This document shows positions 1 to 10,900 of a stretch of DNA of 64,000 nucleotides, piece by piece. Position numbers and translations under genes: made by a program. How positions within the stretch are numbered: position 1 is the first letter of the stretch; every line of letters begins with the position of its first letter. The stretch lies in contig JARUPZ010000002.1 in the NCBI GenBank assembly GCA_031213475.1, positions 15,005,425 to 15,069,424 on the forward strand. Reading direction: 5' to 3'. The stretch is from Nereocystis luetkeana (Eukaryota; Sar; Phaeophyceae; Laminariales; Laminariaceae). The notes beneath the pieces are model-generated. The model had not been told where the DNA came from and searched no databases. It saw nothing but the letters and a program-made list of their open reading frames with translations.

Positions 1-208
1 TTAGCGCGAGATCCCTTTTTCTCGGCGCTTGCCACAGCATCGGAAAAAAAAACGCCTTTTTCCCCGGAGCTCCAAGATCACCGCACGTTTGTTTGGTTAA
101 AAAACATCGCAACCACACCCGCTGTCCTACCGGGAAAAATCCGTGGTATCGTCCGATTAGATTCATCCGACGCCTGCTTGGGCAAGCGGCCATTGCCGCA
201 TTTTGATA

Positions 209-3200
209 CTATTGCTGCTGCTTCACGACGTACACATCGAAACGGCCGTTCTTGCTCACAACGGCGTGGGACGGGGCCACATGACCCACGATAGCCGCGC
301 CGTGCACGGGTCTCTTCACCACCACCTTGCGAGTCGCGACGCTCATCGCAGCGTCGAACAACCTCCGCTCTTCTCCTTCCCTCTCCCCACCACCACCACC
401 ACCGCCACCACCACCACCAGCGAAAACGACGCCATCATCGTCATGTCCTTGTTCCATCGCCCCTCGTCTCTCGCCACCATCCTCTTCCAACAACGCCTGC
501 AGCATCTGCATGCTTTTTTTTACAAGCGCGGATTTCTTTCGCTGAGGAAACATAGGGTCGAGGTAAACCACGGCTGGGCGCCGGGCCGCCACCGCCCCCC
601 CCTCCTCTCCCCCGCCTCCGCCCTGTCCAGCCGCTCGCTCGCACGCAGCGTCGGTGCTATCGCCCACCACGAGGCTCATGCGAGAGGCCGCCATCCTAGC
701 AGTTTCGTCTTCGCCAGCTCGCGCTCGATCCAAAGCGTCCTGCCATGTGAAATACGACGAAAATATGAACTATAGAGCGAATTACGTATCGCAGAAAATG
801 GACATGAGGGTGTCGTACGTACTCGTTCTATATCGGAATGCGGTTAAATGACATGCACCGTACATTGTCGGAAGGCGAGTTGAAAACATAAATGAACAAA
901 TAAGGTATGATACGTACGTGGGTCTCTCGGTGGAAACTTGTGCTGGTGTACAAGTGTTTCGTCACTATCGTCCAGTGCGTACCCGGAAAGACAATGTTGT
1001 TGTTGTTGTTGTTGTTGCTGTGGTTGTTTTTTCGGAGATAAAAATCGTTCTTCGGAGACTGTCGCGCGGACCGTGCGGTTCTCCGGTTTCAAAGTTTCTG
1101 TAAGCTGTCCGGCTTCACCAAGCTAAAAAGTAAGGCATGCCCTGTATTTTTAGGCAGCTGAGTCTACGTACCAACAACTCGCGAAGCATGCACATAGTAC
1201 GAAGGAGTTAGCGCACGTAACGCAACAGTTATTATTGCGTACGTACTGTAGCTACGATATAAGAAAACAGCGAACTCGCAGAATTTGCAGCAAAAGGGTG
1301 TCTGTGCGGCGGGTGGGCGGGACAAGCGAAACGCTTTCTAAGCCCCATCATATTATACGAAGTATACATCTAGGGGAGGAAAATGAGCCAGACGACACCA
1401 CAGGGGCGCTTCACGCTTGCCGCCGAGAACTCATCAACCCCTTCCGTTTTTTGAGACTCGCGAACATCTGAATAGAACACGCAGAAAACGTCGTCGTTGT
1501 TGAACCTCAAAGCTTGGGAAGGTCGCGTAGATCACTACCAAATACAACGCAACCCCGAGGTGTAGCGTTAAACATTCATCCTCCCATCACCCCCCCCCCC
1601 CCCCTCCCTCCCACGACATACATCCCAACCCCAGTCCGACGGTTCGGCCGTACCTGCACCATAGCCGCAACCACGGCTGATCGCTCGAACATTTCCACCC
1701 GCCACCCGGCCAAGGCCAGGACGAACGCGTCGGTGCCCAAACCGGCGGTGAGGTCCCACAGCAACGGCGGTCCCTCATCTTCCACGTCCCCACACCCCTC
1801 TTCTAAACCACCCCCCCCCTCCCTCTTTTCCCCTTCGCCGTTGGAATTCCGCGACACGCCAGAGGAGGTTTGGCGCCCGTTCATAGCAGTAGCAGCAGCA
1901 GCACGGCGCTTGGGGAGCGCCGCCGCCTTGACCACCTGCTCTGTCCCTTGCTGGTTCTTCGCCCTGTGTCCGGTCTTGCCCCCCGAGAAGTCCACCTGGT
2001 TTGTTAGGGGTTTGTTTCCGAAACGTCGGAGGGTCACCAGTCAGTCGTCGCATCGTCATCGCGTGTGTTCCAGTGCCTTCAAGGGTAGCCGGTTCAATCT
2101 GATCTACCCTTACTGTAGCTTTTGGTCTGTTCCGCTCCACGAAGGTGATCTTACCCAAAAATGCAAAAATATACCATACGTGGACTCTTCTACATACCAG
2201 GCACCTAGGGTTGTAAACAGCACTTACATGGTACGCATTCCGGGCCATTCGGTGCTCGTTTCGTTAATCCACGCGAACTGCGGCGAGAGCACGATTCGTG
2301 TAGTGGTGACGGGAATGAAAAACCGGTGTGAGATTATGCTTCACACCAGGTATGTGAGTGCCAATAAGAAAACGCCCAGACGGGCACGGAGCACCGAGAG
2401 GCGTAATACTGGAATGTATGGCCTTTGGGTCGATCCTTTTCGCGCTGTTTTAGCGGGAAACTACCGAAGAGGCGCACATTTAGTCAATGGTCTGTGTCGA
2501 AAGTTTACGGTGTCCGCAGAAAGTGGGGGCGGGTGCAGGGCGCAGGTGTCCAGAGCAAGTCGGGCTGAAAAACAAGGAAACGGCTCGACAGTAGTATTAT
2601 CGAACAAGCGTTTTCCCCTGATTTTCCTCTTATTTTCTAATCAGAACGTTTATTTCCTGTTTCAGGTCACCTCTTACGGATTTGAAACAAAATGTGAAAA
2701 ATGCACGTTTTCGCCCCGAAAAAACAACCATCAACCTTATGGACCCGAAAGCGGTGATTTTTCGGGTAAAAAAAAAACGATTATCATTTTCGAGACGACT
2801 TTCCATCGGAAATGGAGCCACATTTTCGATCAATATCGCGACCGAGACTGGCAATTGGAGTTGCATCATCACGGGTTTCCACACATCGTTGGAGGCAACG
2901 AGCGTTCAAACGTACCGAAAACAGCAGTTGAGTACATGCAAGCCGCATCTGTCTGCCAAGCAAGCAGCAGGTGTACTGCTGCCTGCTGTGCCACGCTACC
3001 CACCCACGCGTGTCTCAGGCATCACCACGATCGGGTTGTGATGGTGTCGGCCATGCGAGCCTTGCCGCTCTCCTTGCAGTTGAGACTGCGGCATTGTCCA
3101 AGCGCAAGCACAACTTGACTCGTCGAGAACAAGGGCCGTCGATTTCTGGGAGAGAGATGTTTGTGTGTTTGTTGGTGAACCGAGGAACAGAGACAGGAAA

Positions 3201-4894
3201 AGGGCAACTTCTGCGACACCTCTGCTAGCGTGAAGCGTACATGTCGTGTTTTCCCTCGTCCCGACCACCGCCGGATACAATGCTTCTGCGCTATGTACTC
3301 CGGTGCGACGCACACCTCGACCCCCCGTAGTCCAGGGAGGAAGTGAATTATCTCGGAGGCGCTTTCGCGTATCTATGAGTATACCTGGTATACGAGAGCC
3401 GTCTTCCGCGTGCTGTTGTAGTGTTTTTTTAGTCATAACTTGCTGTCCAAAAACAACCTACAAAAAATGGGTCATGATTAGGCGGTGAACTTGAATTTTC
3501 CCGTCTGGTTTCGAGGCTCGAACGTCTCGTTTATTTTCGGTGTTCCAGAACCTTTTTTCTATTTTTTTTTCTTTCGATTTGTCTTCTTTGTATTTGTTTT
3601 CTCTTTAAGTGTTTCCTTTCGTTTCTCTATTTCATAGTCTGTGTATGTCGTGCCTGTCGTATCTATCTAGTACGATGACGTGGCATTGCATTACCCAATG
3701 CTGTGCTTACTGCATACGTGGCAACGTAGTATCTCCGTGGCGTAGCTTTGTGACCCCATAACTTGTATCTCTTCTAGGACTGAAGAATCGGCACGGACAC
3801 TGGTTGTGCTGGATGTCGACGGGTAGACAGAACGGTTTAACGTGAAGAACACACACACATAGGAAATGGCCTTGGGGAAAAATACCTCAGGGCATTCAGG
3901 AAATTTAGGGCAAGAACGATGTACGACACTCTTCGAAAATAACGGCCTGATGTCATATTCAGCAGCATCTCGATCATCTGTCTGCATGTCTCACCGCGAG
4001 CGGCTTGAACCCGCTTCCCGGTTGCCCCAGCGCTAGCCGCCCCGTCTCATCGAAGCTCAGCGTGAATCGAAAGTTTCCGGTCTCTGCTCCCGCGCCTCCC
4101 GCCCGTCCCTCCTTTTCCAGCTCGACCACTAACGGGACCCCGAGGTTTTGCGCCAAACCTCGACATCGTTCCAGATCGTCACTACTCGTACTGCTGTGGC
4201 CGTTTCTATCGCCTCGCGCGGCTAATACGGCCAACGAAGAAGAATCCACCGTTCCGGCCATCGAAGAACCGTGCACGGCGTCCAGCTGGCTGTTGGTGTT
4301 CCCCATCGGTTGTTGCTGTTGTTGTTGTTGCTGGTGTTGCTGGTGTTGCTGCTGCTGCGGTGGCAGATCTGAGGGTGGGCGTTGGTGCTGTTTTTTCTCA
4401 TGGCCGCCGCCGCCGCCGCCACCGCTGCCGCCGCCGCCGCCGCCAGCTGATTGGTTGGCGACGACTTCCGTTTGACCTGACGACGTGCTGAAAAAGAGGT
4501 CTTGCCTTCCTCGTGACCGCAGATTGGCTACTACTGCTCCTCGGCCTCCAAACCCTGCGGCTGACGCAGCAGACGCAGCAGTAGCAGCTGCTGCAAGAGG
4601 TGCGGCTGCCTTGCTGCCACCCGGGCGTATCGTTGCTCTGAGAGTTGGGGGGAGGCTGCTAGTTTCGGGGCTGTGGTGTCGGAGAAGAGGTTGTCGCTGT
4701 TGTTTTTGATGCGGCGCAACTCGCATACCAGTCATGATACTATTAATACGAGTGAGTATCATGACGGCCTGGCGCTGGTGCTGACGCTGGCGTTTCATGG
4801 GGAGTCGGGTCGGCCTGGCGACGAACAGCGAGCGTGAGCAGGAGCACGAGGTGGCCATCACAGCCGCGGTGCATAGGGCCATGGGTGCGAGCAT
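209..4894 (-). CDS. rsmJ: RsmJ-like 16S rRNA (guanine-N2) methyltransferase, 3 exons
   Basis: Exons 4894-3995, 1995-1654 and 739-209, joined at phase 0 (GCG|GTGAGA..CAG|GTG and CAG|GTACGG..CAG|GAC), give 590 residues. The family methylates G1516 of bacterial 16S rRNA with S-adenosylmethionine; here the target is probably plastid or mitochondrial rRNA. Seen: VDFSGGKTGHR at 301 (family VDFvgGkxaHRr), the SAM-binding DLTAGLG at 381-387, the NPPY-like catalytic YLDPMFPQRKKSALVKK from 473, and the C-terminal VVVKRP. Bacterial RsmJ has about 250 residues; the extra length is mainly a Gln/His/Gly-rich N-terminal extension, plus Gly-rich inserts near 454 and in the C-terminal third. The start at 4894 follows an acceptor-like TGTTTCAG; an in-frame ATG at 4981 is the alternative, and an upstream exon is possible. 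The first residues are Ala/Cys/Arg-rich and could be an organelle transit peptide (inferred). Confidence 0.85.
740..1653 (-). other. rsmJ-like intron 2
   Basis: The intron begins GTACGG at 1653 and ends GGCAG at 740. It holds a short (GTT)n run at about 1000-1017 and no recognisable coding or mobile sequence. Confidence 0.7.
1996..3994 (-). other. rsmJ-like intron 1
   Basis: The intron begins GTGAGA at 3994 and ends AACCAG at 1996. A long plus-strand open frame across 1514-3118 is antisense to this gene, has no family resemblance and looks like chance. The segment 3780-3850 is repeated at 5810-5885. The rest shows nothing I recognise. Confidence 0.65.
3780..3850. repeat. Dispersed repeat, copy 1 of 2
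   Basis: About 70 bases around CACTGGTTGTGCTGGATGTC are nearly identical to 5810-5885. Both copies lie in the same orientation, one in rsmJ intron 1 and one upstream of the gene. The family is not recognised. Confidence 0.7.
4312..4450 (-). repeat. Coding trinucleotide tracts (poly-Gln, poly-Gly)
   Basis: GTT/GCT-type triplets at 4312-4360 encode a Gln/His run in the rsmJ-like exon 1. GCC/CCG triplets at 4400-4445 encode a Gly run. Both are in the poorly conserved N-terminal extension. Confidence 0.7.
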
Positions 4895-5809
4895 CTCCTC
4901 CTGAAACAACACCAACACAGCAGTACTCGAGGCGCCTGCTGCACTGCTGCTGTTGTAGCTACTGCTGTGTACCCACCGCACCCAAACGACAAAAAACTGA
5001 CAGTCCCGCTGAAGGTCGATACTTTGCGCTTAGTGGGCGCACGTACGGTTCACTGTAGCCGGGCGAAAGCAACTAGGGCGGCACACCAGAGAAGGATGGG
5101 AACAACCCCCAACCTCTGCGGTGGTGCGGTGTGCGGTGGAGATCCGGAGGACTGCAAAAGTGTCCCTGCTGAAGTAGGGTTTCGTATAGTCCTGGATTGC
5201 TTTGGCAAGAGCACGGGGAAGGGGGATTTTATTTGAAGTTCGAACACCGCTCCTGCCGCCTGCTGTCACACCAGCCGCAGCTCGGCTCTCTGTGCTTGTG
5301 AGTATGGTCGAGTTATGGATATCACTCTTTCGCAACGCGGCGTGCGTGCTGAAGAGCCTGCTGCCTGTCGAGCACACGGTTATGCAGCCTTTCATGTCCT
5401 TTCCCTTTCTGGTTGGCGGCGGAGGAGAAGGAGGAATAGGAGCTACACCATTCGATAGGTTCACGGGCCTGGAGGGAGTGATAGGCCTGCTCCAGCTGGC
5501 GGGAGCTTGCTTCAACATCTGGAAGGGCATCAAGGTGTTGTGGGTGTTGTGGGTGTTGTTGTTGTTGTCGTCGCTGCTGTTGTACACAACAATCCATGGC
5601 GAACTAGGTAGTTCGAGTACGAGTAACAGCAGTCTACAGCAGTACAAGCAGACGGCAGCAATCACGCAAGCAAGTACCTTTTCACCTACTACGAGTACGC
5701 AACTTTTGAATATTTTTCCCCGCACGACGCACGACGCACCGCATTGTGAGTTGTGACCACACCGCACAGCACAGAGCTTGTACGAGTACGTACACGAGGA
5801 TGTCTCGAG

Positions 5810-5885
5810 GATTGAAGAACCGGCGCGGACACTGGTTGTGCTGGATGTCGACGGGTAGAAATGCCGGTTTTATGTTTAATTTGAA
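5810..5885. repeat. Dispersed repeat, copy 2 of 2
   Basis: This matches 3780-3850 with a few substitutions. The copies diverge just after GTCGACGGGTAG. Confidence 0.7.
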
Positions 5886-7865
5886 GAACATACACACCGG
5901 TTGAAGGTACAGGTGGTACCAGTTATTAATGTTAATATTAATAGTACGCCGTACGATCGTACTATTTTTGTGTTCTACGTATATACGCACCAGCACGTAA
6001 CAGACCCTGGAACACTTTTGTACTGGTACTTCTTTCTTGTACGTCTTTGTTTGGCGCACGGTACCTTGTGACATCTATATATACCGCCGAAGCGAACCCA
6101 CCTCCCAGCTCGCTCGGTCGTTGCCTAAACATAAACATTTTATCCGCTCTCAAAGCCCAAACGCCCTGGAGGGCGCGCGGGTGGCAGGGCCAGGGAGAGA
6201 GAGGTCCATTTGGGAGTTGCGACATATTATAATCGATACCAGGGTACCTGGTACGTAGTACCTGGTATCTGGTGATAATTTCATCGGGTTTCTTGCGCAA
6301 TTCGCAGCTCGCCATCTTGTGGGGCAGTATGATAGTTCGGTAGCAGGTTGATTGATCCCTTTAAAGTAATGAGCTTTGTGTGTGGAGACACACCGAGAAG
6401 TGGGTTGTGTGGCGCCATTACCACACTCTCGGAGGCCACCGTGCCGAGGGGACACGGGACTGTATGGCTTTCGATAGGTGACCGTGATAATGAGGCGGTA
6501 CGACCTAGGGAATAGCGAACTGACATCCAAAACCTCGGTCGTGTGAATACTTTGCTTGCATCACATCGTTACGTCTCTACCCACCACCGTCCGTATGTCC
6601 GCGTGTGCAATAGGAATGGTTTTTACTATTTGGTACGCACCGCAAGCGAAGACGCCGAAACGGATTGCCACCGGTAGACCAGTCCCCAGTCACCAGTACC
6701 GGCATACAAGTTCAATTGCGGTGCACATAACGATAATACAGCCTTCGACGTATCGAAAGTCAACGCAGCGAAGGAGTTTTTCCAGCCGAGATCGCCACCA
6801 GAGACGATAAAACAGTTCACACCGGTGCAACAGCGCACCACCAACCACCACACGGCAAGAGGCAGTTTTTTTTGTTTTTTTTTTATGTTTAGTTTCCGGC
6901 GCGTCCCGAATCGGCGAATGGGAAACTTCCTCCGATTTCTAACTTGATCATCGTTCGTAGACTGGCAACTTTCCGCGCGTCACAAAGAGGGCAGAAGAAA
7001 GGCTGACATCTCTCACGATCGAAATGCTAGGCACGAGCCTGTAAGCGGGGACGGGGGAGAACATCCTGCTACGTACGTATACATGGCTACTCCGCATCTG
7101 AGTTACGGCTTACCTTTACGTGTAGGGTATGGTATGTCAGGGTACAATATGTTGGAGGAAGAGAGAGAAAAGAGGGGCGAAGACAATGAATGGGATGGGA
7201 AAAAAAGAAGAGAAAATATGAAGAGATAAGTTTCTGGCGACAATTTGAAAAGTGGTGTCCCGCACAGCACACGGGATGGAGCAGAGCAGTGATGCACCAG
7301 AACACAGCACGCAAGAACACGAGAAATAGAACAACATCTATCTCTGGCTTGAAATGTAAGGATCGTTTATACATAGATGTGAAGACCCAACGGTCCTTGT
7401 GTTACTGCCCACAGCGGTGGTACAGACACACCACAACAAAGTTCATTCAGGAACCGAGGTCGCCGAGATTCGCCGCGTTATTGTTTGTTGTGATCGGGGG
7501 CCCCCTACAGCATGCCTGGTACAATGCAGCAGCAGACCAGCCAGAAAATGGCTCGATGTATGTATGCCCTACGGTACGAGTATATGCTCTCTTTGTAGTG
7601 CAGGTCTTTCTAGGAGTACGTACACTAGGTGCTGCCGGTCTCTCGAACGGTGGTGCTTGAGCATTTATTTTATTTTATTTTTTTTCGTTTTGATGTATAC
7701 CAGGTACCAGGTACCTGACAGCACGCATGGTGGGGCTTTCTGGAAAAAGATCAGATCCCTATGTACTATTTCCACCACGCATCAGAGTACTTGTGAACGA
7801 CCTGATGTTTTTTTAGTTTCTGCCTGCCGGCTGCCGACGACCGTCGATTTTCACGTGGCACTCCT

Positions 7866-7964
7866 TTAACCCTTTTAGAACTGCAGTTCCGTTTTTGGGG
7901 ACAAACTACTTATAATTTGACTGGTTTGTCCCCAAAACGGGACTGCGGTTATAAAGGGGTTAAC
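7866..7964. mobile_element. Pal-1 palindromic element (piggyBac-like MITE), copy 1
   Basis: The element runs from TTAACCC to GGGGTTAA. Its inverted arms carry CCGTTTTTGGGGACAAAC and GTTTGTCCCCAAAACGG around an A+T-rich centre, about 97 bases in all, with no coding capacity. TTAA at both ends followed by CCC is the hallmark of piggyBac targets and termini (known of the family), so I infer a non-autonomous piggyBac-type MITE. It is the reference copy for the other Pal-1 entries. Confidence 0.75.
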
Positions 7965-8239
7965 ATGTTATGCCACAACAATGTCCTTGCTCGGTTTCGC
8001 GGAGCCCTACATATATACGTACGTATTCACAACGGGTTCGGGCGGAGTTTTCTAATGACTTTGATTTTGGGTCGAATTTCGCCGCGATTTGGTGGCTGAC
8101 TGCGGCCGGTCAGTCGCTCCGCGCTTTTACCCCTGCTCCCTGCGCGGGTGCAATCTATATACGTACGTATGCAGGGTCAGTTTTGGGAGGGGACTGGGAG
8201 GGGCTTTCACTACTTGTTGGACGCTGTTGCTGAGAGGTT

Positions 8240-8450
8240 AACTACTACTGCTGTGTACAATACGATTCCAACCTAACCCTAACCCTAAACCTGATGAGCC
8301 AATCAGACCCAATCAACCACTGTTTATCACCAACCATTTTTGTCACTGCTACTTCTGTGTAAAATACGATTTTCAACCTATTACCCTAACCCTGATTAAC
8401 CAATCAGTCCCAATCAACCATTGTTCATAATCAGCCCCATTTGTCTCGCA
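8240..8450. repeat. Two-copy tandem repeat with telomere-like CCCTAA units
   Basis: A unit of about 105 bases occurs twice. Each has a CTGTGTA..AATACGATT stretch, then CCCTAACCCT, then CCAATCA.CCCAATCAACCA. The first unit holds two to three CCCTAA repeats and the second holds one to two. Confidence 0.7.
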
Positions 8451-9217
8451 CACAGCAGTAGCGTGTTCCTACCGTAGCGTATAATAACTGGTAAACTGCT
8501 GTGTCGCGAGGTACTTTGGAGGTCTCGGGTCCGGGTGATATCGGGTCGACGTGGGATGGATGAGGGCGCAAAACGGGCTGAGAGGGTGTACATGGTTCAA
8601 GCAAATTTGGTTTGTGTTGCCCCTGCCCACGGAAATGGTCCTCTCGGACAACAGGAGGGGGGGAGGCAGTAAAAAGTTATTTGAAAATAATCCCCCTGCC
8701 AAACCCCGTTGTAAAAGCTATGGCACCGGTTCCGCGGCACCACCACCTACAGTCGTTTTTTGTGGCTGGCTGGTGAGCCAACCACCCCATCCGTGAAGAC
8801 CTCCCAAGATTTTTTCAAGCAGTCCCTCTGTTATTTTTGTTGTGTTGGTTTGTTTTGTTTTTTACGTGTTTACGACTTGGACCGAGTTTGGACACAATGG
8901 TTGACGGTCCGACGCGTGCTACGGTCGGAGTATGTACATCATATGTGTATGGCAATTTGTCATACATGGCAATCTGGTCGTAAAAATAAGGGCTGTCTTA
9001 TCTTAATATTAGTGCGTGAAAGGTCCTTATATTTCGGCCCAGAACGGTATATAGCAACTTCATCTTCTGGGGCTCCTTCCTCGCTCAAGGAAGGAGCCAT
9101 TTCCTATTTACCCCCCCCCCAAACAGGAAGGGGATAAGAGTAGCAAAAAGTTTCTATGTAATATATGGAAACAACGTAATGAGCGCCCAATTGTTGGAGG
9201 TGTCTCTATCAGGAGCA

Positions 9218-9312
9218 GGAACGGTGCTCCGTCTCGAAAGGGATGCGTGGTCAATGGTCAAATGACTAAGGCAAGCAACAAATGAGTACGCCCCCCCCCC
9301 CCCCCCCCCCCA
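9218..9312 (-). repeat. PolyG-B element, copy 1
   Basis: Read on the minus strand it is a G tract, then GTACTCATTTGTTGCTTGCC, then the core CCATTGACCACGCATCCCTT and the end GAGACGGAGCA. Here the tract is about 20 C on the plus strand (9293-9312). The same unit recurs five times in the window, always next to a poly-G run. Confidence 0.7.
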
Positions 9313-10900
9313 TCCCCCACCCAAACAACTGGTCCCTTGTGAAGAATGTGAAGAGGGGGAAAAACACGACACAACTAATCCCGTGGCATTTAGGTATGAA
9401 GCATATACCTACAGTAGTGTATGCAAGAAGAAAAACATAAACAAAGACGAAGCTGTTGTTGTTGTTGTTGGTGTCTTCACATTAAGACATCCTTTCTACC
9501 AAGCGTCATCAGTACACCCGGTGTCCGTCCTGATTTCCTTATCCTAGAGAGATACAGATTCTGTGGTCACACACTGTGAGACAGAGGAAGACCTCATGAT
9601 GAGAAATAATCGCAAATTCAAGTGTCAAGCAAGTGAGATGCCGGCGTACCGGGTACGACAACACAACAACACAAGCAAGACCAGAAAAATGAGAACAAAA
9701 AGACAGCTGTGAGATGGAAAAATTATTCAAAACTCATGCTTTGCAAGCTTGGCGTGATTTTTCGGTCGCGCCTTCTCCGGGGGTGTGTCGATATACCGAA
9801 TACAATTGAATGTCCAAAGACAAGACGATGTTTGGGCATGCTATCAATCACGGTAATCTCAGTCGAGGAGCGCCCGTTATCTGTCACAAACGGTTTGGCC
9901 GAAACGCGCTACTTATTCGTCGTACATCCGCTATCGTATAACCCGCGGCGTCCACCCTAACTCTACAGTAAGTTGCGTGCCATTTCTGAGAGTTTCCCCA
10001 GGCGGTCGGGGTTAGGGTTGTAGGGTTTAGGGTCACACGGGTTTTTCGAAGGGTTTTTCCCGGCCAAAGTCTACCGCACTAAGAGCGTTGAGTTAACACA
10101 GGGGGGTTGCGATACGTTTTTTTTGGCGCTCGTTTTACTCGATAACCGTGAGGATGCTCAAAAACTCGAGCATTACATATTTTCCGAAAAGAAGGTTCTC
10201 TCTCTCTCGACCAACATATTTTCCGAAAACGCCGTTGTTCGGTATTGGGCAATAATAACTTTCCCGTTCCGGAAGAAAAAATCGAGCCTCTGAAAAACGA
10301 TCGCACCCCTCTGCGATTTCAACGCTCTTCACGGCATATAGCTACACGGTACAGCCCTCTTTTGCACAGGCAGCACTGACCTCGGGGGGGCATGCAATTG
10401 TTTTGGTTGGGCTGGGGCGTAGGGAAGATCTCGCCCACGTCACATGTATGGGCTCTAATACGTACGAGTCTCCTCACGGCTCGTTTTAGGTGAGCCTTTT
10501 TATGCTGGATGTATTGAGGCACGCCCTCTTCTTGCCCGATCCAGAATGATCTGCTCTTTTGAACCTTTTACCGGGTATATAGATGCTACGAACAGCGGGG
10601 ATGGGGGGATAATTGGGACACACGCCTTCTCTGTGAGGAGAACCTACCTGGTATTACCACTAAAAAGAGGAGGTGTGACCAAAAGGTCCGACCCGCGGCT
10701 TTGAGTACCCACAGGATTACTGAGTGCAGTACAGCAGCCCATCCAACGTTTGTTCCCCAGAGATTGATTGACGATGCTAGCAACAGCCGCACATGTTTTT
10801 CACGTGCGTTCACGCCCTGCTCACCCCTGTTGCTGCTGTTGCTGCTGTTGCTGCTGTTGCTGCTGCTGCTGCTCACTAGGGATTCGGAGGGGGCGTCGTG

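Larger units (their letters stand above)
4895..10900. other. Intergenic region, no defensible gene
   Basis: This 6 kb lies between the divergent rsmJ-like and membrane-protein genes. It holds the second copy of the 3780 repeat, a Pal-1 element (7866-7964), a two-copy tandem repeat with CCCTAA units (8240-8450), a PolyG-B element (9218-9312) and a TAGGG-rich patch near 10005-10040. The open frames here lack family resemblance, and several overlap on opposite strands. A minus-strand frame at 5030-5767 could include a 5' exon of the rsmJ-like gene, but I cannot show it. Confidence 0.6.

Noticed and set aside
1514-3118. A 534-codon plus-strand open frame
   Set aside because: It covers rsmJ exon 2 and intron sequence antisense, shows no domain, and is Pro/Ser/Thr-rich at the start and mixed later. 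It is likely a chance frame opposite a real exon.
5030-5767. A 245-codon minus-strand frame upstream of the rsmJ-like gene
   Set aside because: Part of it resembles an import signal (SRLFSTHAALRK), but a long frame on the other strand overlaps it, and I found no donor that joins it in phase with the exon at 4894.
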